This document shows, one piece after another, positions 56,496 to 64,000 of a stretch of 64,000 nucleotides of DNA (position 1 is the first letter of the stretch; every line of letters starts with the position of its first letter). The notes beneath the pieces are model-generated. The model ran no database searches and had not been told where the DNA came from. It worked only from the letters and a program-made list of their open reading frames with translations. Position numbers and translations under genes: made by a program. This DNA comes from Aquarana catesbeiana (lineage: Eukaryota; Chordata; Amphibia; Anura; Ranidae), in the NCBI RefSeq assembly GCF_042186555.1, contig NC_133326.1, forward strand, positions 589,572,574 through 589,636,573, given 5' to 3'.

Positions 56496-57651
56496 TTAAC
56501 CACTTAAGGACCAAGCCTCTCTCTGAGATTTGTTGTTTACAAGTTAAAAGCAGTTTTTTTTGCTAGAAAATTACTTAGAACCCCCAAACATTATATATTT
56601 TTTTCTAACACCCTAGAGAATAAAATGACAGTCGTTGCAATACTTTCTATCACATCGTATTTGCGCAGTGGTCTTACAAGCGCACTTTTTTTGGGAAAAA
56701 ATACATTTTTTAAATTAAAAAATAAGACAACAGTAAAGTTAGGCCCAATTTTTTTATATTGTGAAAGATAATGTTACGCCAAGTAAATTGATACCCAACA
56801 TATCACACTTCAAAATTGCGCCCACTCGTAGAATGGTGACACACTTTTACCCTTAAAAATCTCCATAGGCGACATTTAAAAAATTCTACAAGTTGCATGC
56901 TTTTAGTTACACAGAGGGTGTCTAGGGCTAGAATTATTGCACTCACTCTACTGATCCTGGTCTACCTCACATGTGTGGTTTGAACACTGTTTTCACATGT
57001 GGGCGCTACTCACGTATGCGTTCGCTTCTGCACGCGAGCTCGGCGAGATGGGGCGCGTTTAAAAAAAAAATCTTATTTATTTTACCTTTTTATTTTTTAT
57101 TTTTACACTGTTCTTTAAAAAAAAAAAAGTTGTGTCACTTTTATTCCTATTACAAGGAATGTAAACATCCCTTGTAATCGAAAAAAAGCATGACAGAACC
57201 TCTTAAATATGAGATCTAGGGTCAAAAAGTCCTCAGATCTCATATTTACATTAAATGCAATAAAAAAAAAAATGGCCCTTTAAGAGCTATGGGTGGAAGT
57301 GACGTTTTGACGTCGCTTCCGCCCTGCAATGATATGGAGATGGGTGGGGGCCATCTTCCCCTCACTCGTTTCTTTGTCAGGCTAGGGAGAGGATATGATC
57401 GCCTCCACCGCTACTGACGGCTCTGGTATGCGGCGGGGGGCACTGGAGTGCAGCGGGAGGGGGGCCTCTCTCCTGCCACCAATAAAAGTGATCTTGCAGT
57501 GAATCCGCTGCAGAGACCACTTTTATCTTGAAGCGGCCGCCCGCTGAAGAAGAGGATACCATTGTTATGGCAGCTAGCTGCTGCCATAACAACGATACCC
57601 TTCTTCAAAGTACCGATGTATAACGACAGTGGGCGGTCCGTAAGTGATTAA
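56496..57651. mobile_element. piggyBac-type miniature element, TTAA-flanked (1148 bp core)
   Basis: TTAA at 56496-56499 and 57648-57651. The left end is CCACTTAAGGACCAAGCC, the right end GGTCCGTAAGTGA. Near the right end a palindromic stretch, TTATGGCAGCTAGCTGCTGC then CATAACAA (about 57567-57594), could fold into a hairpin. No coding capacity. Close relative of 57995-59001 and of the fragment at 5878-6290. Confidence 0.82.
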
Positions 57652-57990
57652 AGATGAAATATTGAGTTTTAGCAATCTTCATCACAAGTCCAAATTCTGC
57701 TAACTATAATTTTCTTTCTTTGTAATTTGCTGTAGGCCAACCCCACACTGCCTTCAATAGAGCAGTTACTTGGATCATTCAGTCCATAAGTCCCCCTGAA
57801 TGGGACCACATGATGGTTCAGATAGTATCAGCTTGACATCAGTGTTTATTAGATCATTTGTCCAGACAAAGCAGCAGTGGCAGTTCTTGCAAGTATCTTC
57901 GCCATGAAAGGTAGAAAGGTCTTTACATCCATATATGTCATAGCCTTCAGCATATTATAAACAACCGATTCAACAAAGTTCAAATCATGA
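57652..57990. other. Unrecognised sequence, possible decayed coding remnant on minus
   Basis: A minus-strand frame near 57860-57990 is open for about 40 codons (MTYMDVKTFLPFMAKILART), but no family could be named. It could belong to the same old retroelement as the capsid-like ORF at 60449-60931; that is speculative. Confidence 0.25.
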
Positions 57991-59005
57991 CTAGCCACTT
58001 AAGGACTGAGCCTTTCTGAGATTTGTTGTTTACAAGTTAAAAATAATTTTTTGCTAGAAAATTACTTAGAACCCCTAAACATTATACATTTTTTCCTAAC
58101 ACCCTAGAGAATAAAATTCTGTCACACCGTATTTGCACAGTAGTCTTACAAGCGCACTTTTTTAAAAAAAATACACTTTTTTGAATTAAAAAATAAGACA
58201 CCAGTAAAGTTAAGCCATTTTTTTTATATTGTGAAAGATAATGTTACGCTGAGTAAATTGATAGCCAACATGTCACGCTTCAAAATTGCGCTCACTCGTA
58301 GAATGGCGAAAAACTTTTACCCTTAAAAATCTCCATAGGCGACGTTTAAAATATTCTACAGGATGCATGTTTTGAGTTACAGAGGAGGTCTAGGGCTAGA
58401 ATTATTGTGTGGTTTGAACACCATTTTCCTATGTGGGCACTATTCACGTATGCGTTAGCTTCTGCACATGAGCTCGGCGGGACTGGGCGTGTTTAAAAAA
58501 TTATTTTTCTTATTTATTTCTCCTTTTATTTTCTATTTTTACACTGTTCTTAAAAAAAAAATGTGTCACTTTTATTCCTATTACAAGGAATTTAAACATC
58601 CCTTGTAATAGAAAAAAGCATGACAAGACCAAAAAGACCTCAGATCTCATATTTACACTAAAATGCAATAAAATAAAAAAAAACTGTAATTTGAAAAAAG
58701 AAAAAAAAAAGAAAAATGGCCCTTTAAGAGTTATGGGCAGAAATGACGTTTGGATGTCCCTTTTGCCCTGCAATGGTATGGAGACGGGTGGGGGCCATCT
58801 TCGCTTCACTCATCTCCATATCCAGGAAGGAGAAGCATCCGATCGCCTCCACTGATACTGACGGCTCCGGTAAGTGGCGGAGGGCACCGGAGAGCGGCGG
58901 GGGAAGAGGATACCGGGGTTATGGCAGCTAGCTGCTGCCATAACAACGATATTCCTCTTCAAAGTGAGAACGTATATCAGAGTGCAGCGCTCTGGAAGTG
59001 GCTAG
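57991..59005. mobile_element. piggyBac-type miniature element flanked by CTAG (1007 bp core)
   Basis: CTAG at 57991-57994 and again at 59002-59005. The left end is CCACTTAAGGACTGAGCC, the right end TCTGGAAGTGG. The interior matches the TTAA-flanked element at 56500 almost throughout (TTGTTTACAAGTTAAAA, CACCCTAGAGAATAAAAT, CTCCATAGGCGACGTTTAAA, the TGGCAGCTAGCTGCTGCC hairpin near 58922). Non-coding. Confidence 0.82.
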
Positions 59006-59565
59006 AGTGATGAATTTCACTCACCTCTCTTATAAATTTAGGAAAACCACCCAACATACTATATTCTACTAAGTCTAAGTATACACATACTAGACACCCA
59101 GTTATTTATACTATGCCGAGCAGCATCACCTTAGATGTCAAATATATTGATATCAATATGCATTATGTCATATGTACAGATGTTATACAATTATTTTAGG
59201 TTTAAACACTTCTCTCTGGTCTTAAGATAAAAATCAAGAAATAAAACATAATGAAAATAAAAAATTAAAGCAAAATAGATCAGGGGAAAAAAATAGGGTG
59301 TTGGGAAAAAAGTCCATTAAAAAGAAAAGAAAAAAAAAATGAAAAAAGAAATTAGGAAAAAAAAGGTCCATTGCTTGATGAATATGAGAGAGTCCATTAA
59401 TTCTTTATAATTCCTTGTATAGCGATATATTGTCTATTCAGCCTTTCTCCCTCACTAGACAACAATGTCAGATACTTCTGTGCTTCTGCTATTCACACCC
59501 AAACAAGTATCTCTGGCAATAACTGAAAGACAAAAAAAAACTCCAACAAAGATTCATTAACAAGG
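59006..59565. other. AT-rich unrecognised sequence
   Basis: No gene or repeat class recognised. Contains A-rich runs near 59240-59360. Confidence 0.4.
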
Positions 59566-60043
59566 TCCTTAAACATAGGCGTGCGCAAAGGGTGTGCCAG
59601 GTGTGCATGGGCACACCCTAATCCTGTGGTTGGCAACCGCCAATGACTGGCAGGTTACAGGTAAACCACAATCCTTCCTTGCTGACCCTCAGAACCTGGA
59701 CAGGAGAGGCGGTGGGGGTGGAGTTTAGTGGAACTGATCTGTATTTTCCTCCTGCAGAAGCTGAAAGTAGGCTTCTCTTCCTCTCCCTCTCATCAACATT
59801 CAGCTGCCACAGAAGGAAAATACAGGGGGGATCTGTACCAATATATGCCACATCCCTGCCATCTCTCCTTTCCCTGTTCCTCTTCCTTCTGTTGCCCGGG
59901 TCCCCCTATGTGCTCCCTGGCTCCCCCTTCCTCCCATTGTTTCAGGATGGAGAGAGGCGAACAGGCCGGTAAACGTATATATGTGTTGGAGCTTTGGGGT
60001 GCACACCCTAATGCAATAGGCTGCGCACACCTATGTCCTTAAA
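59566..60043. mobile_element. hAT-type miniature element (462 bp) with exact 8-bp duplication
   Basis: TCCTTAAA at 59566-59573 and at 60036-60043 flank an element that begins CATAGGCGTGCGCA and ends TGCGCACACCTATG. The terminal repeats match at 13/14. The subterminal word GCACACCCTAAT occurs near both ends. An 8-bp duplication with short inverted termini indicates hAT mobilisation. Small ORFs (59643-59972 +) have no domain. Confidence 0.88.
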
Positions 60044-60448
60044 CATTATTTGAAGTTAAAACAAAGTACTATTTACATGTTTATAGTTTGAAGCTAATGT
60101 ACCCCCACTGTCAGAGAAGTTTCATTTGCATTCAAAAACAGAAAAGGGGAAATTACATCTCCTGTTGTGTCCACATTTATGACACCTTGGAACCTCTTTA
60201 ATTGTTCCAATAATGTGTCATGTTCTATTCTCATCTTATCATACTCAATCTTCAGGTGGTCATAATTCTGTTTTAACTGAGAAAATGGTATCTAGATGTT
60301 GGACTTTTTCTTATTATTATTTTGATCGGATCTGTTTTTCATATTAATATCATCTATATATGACTCAGAGTTTTCTTTCTTGCTGTTATCATTAGGTATT
60401 ATCTTCTGATCTTTATGTTCAGTATTTGTCCTAAACAACGTGGCTAAA

Positions 60449-60931
60449 TCAATGCTCATTTGACGTTCTCCATAAATGATCTGCTCTCAACAATATGTCT
60501 TTTAAATCATAAGGATTTGAGGCAACTAATAAAATATTTTGTTTGATATCGTCATGCAAAGCTTCTAGAACCATACTCATATGTACCAAGCCTCCACGCT
60601 CAAATGCAAGATTATTACCGACCAAAAATTCCATAATAGTTGCTATCCTGTGTGACAATTCATAGGGAGGTTAATTTTGCATTTGTTGGAACCTCCCATG
60701 AATAGTAACATCAGAATGTACACCATATAAAACACACATTAATTCCAGTAATATGTCCCTTGTCCTCAGAGGCTGAATACAGATTTGTTTAATTCTCATC
60801 CAAAGACCATTTCCTATAGAATGTTTCAAGACATTTTCTAAATCAGATGGGTTTAGACTGTACATATCTCTGACATTTTGCAAGTCACAAAACCATTTCA
60901 AAGATCTGTTCGAATCATGGCAGAGAACCAT
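60449..60931 (-). pseudogene. Gag capsid-like remnant (Ty3/Gypsy or PNMA type)
   Basis: Two minus-strand ORFs in the same frame, 60931-60671 and 60658-60449, are separated by one TAA at 60671-60673. The combined translation of about 160 residues is helical and has the pattern of a capsid C-terminal region: LLELMCVLYGVHSDVTIHGR, then SHRIATIMEFLVGNNLAF, then LHDDIKQNILL. PNMA and Ty3/Gypsy Gag proteins show this order (ALEEVFG-like helix, YVLRLEPLL-like helix, final helices). No zinc knuckle, protease or pol is visible nearby, so this is an isolated decayed fragment. A retroviral Gag origin cannot be excluded. 60044-60448 upstream is A/T-rich with nothing recognised. Confidence 0.4.
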
Positions 60932-61004
60932 TCCTATTTCTTTTAAGAATTGCTTCTAATTCTTTTGGTTTCAAAAGCTTCATTACAAGCTGAACTTCAC
61001 CCTC

Positions 61005-61110
61005 CTGTTCGGTTCTCAGCAGAACATGTGAACAGTCTGTGGGACACAAACATGAATAATCAAAAGTGCTCATTTTAAAGGCTTATATGCAAGTTATTGT
61101 CATGAAGTAT
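61005..61110 (-). mobile_element. Truncated hAT 3'-end fragment
   Basis: GTTCGGTTCTCAGCAGAACATG, GGGACACAAACATGAATAAT and AAAAGTGCTCATTTTAAAGG-CTTATATGCAAGTTAT match 7680-7815 of hAT copy C and the equivalent ends of A and B. The terminal YAGGGATGAGC itself is missing. Confidence 0.7.
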
Positions 61111-61119
61111 TGAAAAGTG

Positions 61120-61295
61120 ATTCGGAAGCTCCGCAACATGGCCGCTTTTAACCCCTTCTTAACCCCTTCTTGGGAGTTAAAAGTGCCTTGCTACCAGCCG
61201 AAAAGCATCGCTTAAACAGCGGTAAAGCATCGCTAAAACTAGCGGCGCTTTACCGCTAATGGACCTGCTGCCCCTGTGTGAAAGCAACCTTAGGC
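61120..61295. repeat. Short repeat with GCGGTAAAGC / GCTTTACCGC inverted words
   Basis: CAGCGGTAAAGCATCGCTAA and GCGGCGCTTTACCGCTAATG give a hairpin. The block ends GCCCCTGTGTGAAAGCAACC, which looks like a miniature-element terminus. Class uncertain. 61296-62046 holds no recognised feature. Confidence 0.4.
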
Positions 61296-62046
61296 AGTGT
61301 TTAGGCCAACAGAGAAGGCCTTGCTGGCCCTGACATTTCACCACTGATACAAGGAAAGTGTTTTATCTTATCTCACTGATATTCTCTCCTTTCTTCCTCA
61401 TCAGCAGCCTGTGACCTTCAGCACTGTAAAGCTTCTGTCAAACTTCCTCTCTACCTCAGGCAGCCCATACGTTATGAACGAAAGAAAATGCCTTGATTTC
61501 CCTATTCACACATTCAATATGGATGGGGCAATCTCTCCTGTTGTGATATTGTATTCCAACAGTGGAGTGCCTTCCCCGCCGTCAAAATAAAATGATTGGT
61601 GTTGCTGGCTATAGTCGGCACTGATTATTCTTAATAATCTAAAAACTCAACATGCTGTATGTACACAAGTCAAGCAATACATTGACTTGTGTACAATCAG
61701 CCTGCCCATGCATGGATCAAAGTTCGGCTGGTCCCTGCTGAACCAGTTGAGTTTTAATCTATGTATGGGCAGTGTGAAAGACCTAGCCGGGACAGAGGCT
61801 TTTGGAGGGGACTGAATGCCAGCCTCTTGCCAACTGATTATGGGCCCTTGCATTTGGGGGAACAGTGCTCCTTGTGAGCTGTACGCCTGGGGACCCTTGA
61901 TGTGGCATTACTTTAGATTCAGGTCCATGTCCCCCAAGACACACAGACTTTGGGGACCCTGGATATGCCATTGTAATGGGAGTCACTAATAGGCGCACAA
62001 GGTGAATGAGAACCCCACTATGATCCGTGCTAGCCAGACTGAATGC

Positions 62047-62529
62047 TGTATATATGTATATATAATGTGTGCTGTCTCATTGTTTTGTGTACTATTTGCT
62101 GTGGTAGTTTGGGGTGGGGCTGTATTCCAATGCTCTATTGTGTCTGTCTGCCTTGGATCACAGGATGTGTATCTCTATGGAGGGAGGGGGGATTCCTCCA
62201 ACAGCTCTCCCTGCTGATAAGAGTGTTTACTGATAAGAAGTTAAACACACCTGACCTGTGTGTCCATTGTCACTGGACAGTTTAACTTGCCCTGTTTTCT
62301 AAGGGTGGGGGGAAGTGTTTTGAAGTGGGATCTGTATAACATGTGTTTGAATAAAGATATCCTTCCTGCTTGAACCTTAAGACAGAGCATCTTGTCTCGT
62401 ACTTGGGGGGAGAATTATTTGTATGGGTTCCTGGTACGGCTGACGGAAGTATTCGGTAGCAGCCTTTGTGCTTGTGTATGGAATGTCCTAAATGACTTTA
62501 ACCCCTTTCATACTCGGGGTGTCATTACA
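62047..62529 (+). mobile_element. Candidate 5' LTR of a right-hand retroelement
   Basis: The right boundary is inferred from ...GTCATTACA at 62529, followed two bases later by a TGG-starting primer-binding-like site. An AATAAA signal lies near 62350, 180 bases before the boundary, as expected for the R/U5 part of an LTR. The left boundary at TGTATATATG is a guess from TG...CA and TGT...ACA symmetry. Confidence 0.4.
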
Positions 62530-62531
62530 AC

Positions 62532-62550
62532 TGGTGGCAAGCAGCGGGAT
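62532..62550 (+). promoter_or_regulatory. Putative tRNA primer-binding site
   Basis: TGGTGGCAAGCAGCGGGAT starts with TGG, the complement of a tRNA 3' CCA. It resembles the complement of a tRNA-Leu 3' end but with an imperfect match in the middle. It lies two bases after the inferred LTR end and 45 bases before the first ORF. Confidence 0.4.
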
Positions 62551-62594
62551 CATTCCCACAGCCCAGAAGGACAGCTACAAGAGGACACAGGACA

Positions 62595-64000
62595 ATGGAA
62601 GCACAGTATGAACGGCTAAAGCTCTCTTCCCTCAAGGATTTACTGGAGAACCGGGGCCAACTGGCCAACAACCGCAAGAAGAGGGACATTATCGCAGAAC
62701 TAGTCGAAATTGATAGAGCTGAAAGACCCAACATAACCGAAAGGCCCAGCATAACAGACAGGACACCTGAAGAGGCATGGTTTGATCGGGCTGTTAAAAT
62801 AAGACTGGCACATTATGGTCCTAACCCTACAGCGGAGATCATAGACCTAGTTATAGCGGCTGTGGATGCAAATTGGCTACAGTAAAGAGGTGCTACAGAA
62901 GCAGAAGTCACAGCAGCACCAACTGAAAGGAGAGGAGAGGTGCAGATACCAGCCCCAATGGAAGAGGAATTCAGAAGGAGGTTGCGAGAGATGCAGATAC
63001 AGCACAGAGGACCAGTATCAGAGCAGGTCTTGCTGGGATCGTCTGATTCTATTCCGATGCGAACTCTGGAAGGAAGCGCTAGCCCGTGGGCAGCGACACC
63101 AGGGAAGAGTTCTCCCCTCCATCCATGTAAGGTACTGGTTGCAGTATGAAGTACGAATAATGTTATTGGGGGAACAACTGAAGCAAGAGTGGACAGCTGA
63201 GTTAAGCAGGCTGATCCGGGCAGAGATGCGGTTGGACGAGAGCTACAGAGCCCTCCAGTGGTATGTAGCCCAAGAGTGCCCATGGTCAGCGGATGACAGC
63301 CCTACGGAAGGCTTTGACTATGATGGCCTGGGATTGTTGTATTGGAGGCTGTCCAGGGACCCTGACTTTGGGAGTGATTGGGAGTGGCGTTTGGAGGAAA
63401 TAATGGAGCACAGAGAGCAAAGACTGAATGTCTCGGAAAGGCACTGGGCACAGGAAGATTTGGAGTCTCTGGCCGTTCAGGAATGGGAGCTGGAGATTGC
63501 CTACAGACAGCTGCTAGACTGCTCAGCAGCAGGGTGGGGCTCCCTTTGTCTGGGACTATCAGGAAATACCAGTTGACAACTCCGAAATCCTGGCTGAAGA
63601 ATCGGCAGTGGAAAATCTGGAGATTGCCATCCCCAAAGCTGAAATGCTGACAACAGGGCAGAGTTCTGCTAACCTCTGTTCAGCACTGATAGCATCTTCT
63701 GGGTTCCACAGACATGAGATTGTGAACTTCTATCCCCAGACACCAGTTATAGAGATTGGGGATTTGATAGACTGTTCTGCTGAAGAAGAACAACCTGGAG
63801 AGCCTCCAGCAGAAGAGCTGGTATTAGGACCAAACTTCACTGGACTCTGCCCAGCACCAACAGCAGCATCTGTGGAGTTACCAGAAACTTCCCCAGCTGA
63901 GGTGCTGGTCACCGGACAGAGGGTCCAAGACCTCTGCCCCACACCTGTGGCAGTTCCGGAGGCTCATGGTGAGAAGGTGGCAATCATTTGCCAGTGGATT
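62595..64000 (+). pseudogene. Gag-like 5' reading frame of an LTR retroelement, frameshifted, runs off the window
   Basis: The ATG at 62595 opens a 96-codon ORF with KLSSLKDLLENRGQLANNRK and KRDIIAELVEIDR, a SAP-like helix-turn pattern. A TAA at 62883-62885 interrupts it; the same frame continues to 63149. Coding then shifts to another frame (63150-63576: Trp/Glu/Arg-rich, GEQLKQEWTAELSRLIRAE), and shifts again near 63545 to a frame open to the window end. That last part contains three loose repeats of the type (A/E)E-LxxGQ...LCP-P (MLTTGQSSANLCSA, LVLGPNFTGLCPAP, VLVTGQRVQDLCPTP). No protease or RT is reached. Position after a putative LTR and primer site suggests a gag-like product; the family was not identified. 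Confidence 0.45.

Noticed and set aside
1..64000. Host protein-coding gene, tRNA, rRNA or bacterial-type operon
   Set aside because: Every long ORF with a recognisable domain belongs to a transposable element; no exon-like cluster, cloverleaf or ribosomal sequence was seen.

Overview
ORGANISM. This looks like intergenic DNA from a large, transposon-rich vertebrate genome, most likely an anuran amphibian of the ranid type. The reasons are the mixture of families (Tc1-like DD34E, hAT with BED fingers, PGBD4-type piggyBac with TTAA-flanked AACCACTT miniature elements, a chromodomain Ty3/Gypsy element, an L1-type LINE, ZCCHC3-like ORFs) and eukaryotic TATA/CCAAT promoters. That assignment is inference from family content. 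I found no host protein-coding gene, tRNA, rRNA or CRISPR array. LAYOUT. 1-1446: 3' end of an L1-type LINE. 1545-1842: an inverted-repeat-rich short element. 1870-10456: a fragment of a hAT element leader (family hAT-2), then a 51-bp satellite broken by a ZCCHC3-like element (4090-7625) and by a foldback hAT element (C, 7657-10130). 10465-19630: hAT copy A on +, carrying a nested TTAA-flanked miniature element. 19688-23662: a decayed minus-strand Ty3/Gypsy chromodomain element with one complete LTR. 23912-24644: a solo LTR with a 5-bp target duplication. 25439-31530: hAT-2 on minus (transposase interrupted by one TAG, leader, satellite block, promoter remnant) with a Tc1 element inserted in its leader. 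31984-38602: a pair of long inverted arms enclosing a piggyBac deletion derivative (32476-37981). 38619-45623: hAT copy B, inverted relative to A. 46090-56222: a 10.1-kb piggyBac element with a nearly complete transposase on minus and several internal tandem arrays. 56496-59005: two piggyBac-type miniature elements, one flanked by TTAA and one by CTAG. 59566-60043: a hAT-type miniature element with an exact 8-bp duplication. 60449-60931: a Gag-capsid-like remnant. 62047-64000: the start of another LTR element that runs off the right edge. HOW THE PARTS RELATE. hAT copies A, B and C share ends reading YAGGGATGAGC...GCTCATCCCYR and 8-bp duplications. A and B share a promoter, a leader tandem array, the transposase and a 3' tandem array. 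hAT-2 is a diverged relative with the same order (promoter, tandem array, transposase). The 51-bp satellite is the leader array of hAT-2 by position, and it is also the landing site of several later insertions. Every transposase gene seen here is disrupted. The piggyBac enzyme at 53123-54874 and the hAT-2 enzyme at 25439-27604 are closest to intact. No previously undescribed enzymatic system is evident. The most unusual signals are architectural: leader tandem arrays in hAT elements, hairpin arrays in piggyBac, a 414-bp array of apparently identical copies, and a CTAG-flanked piggyBac-type element.
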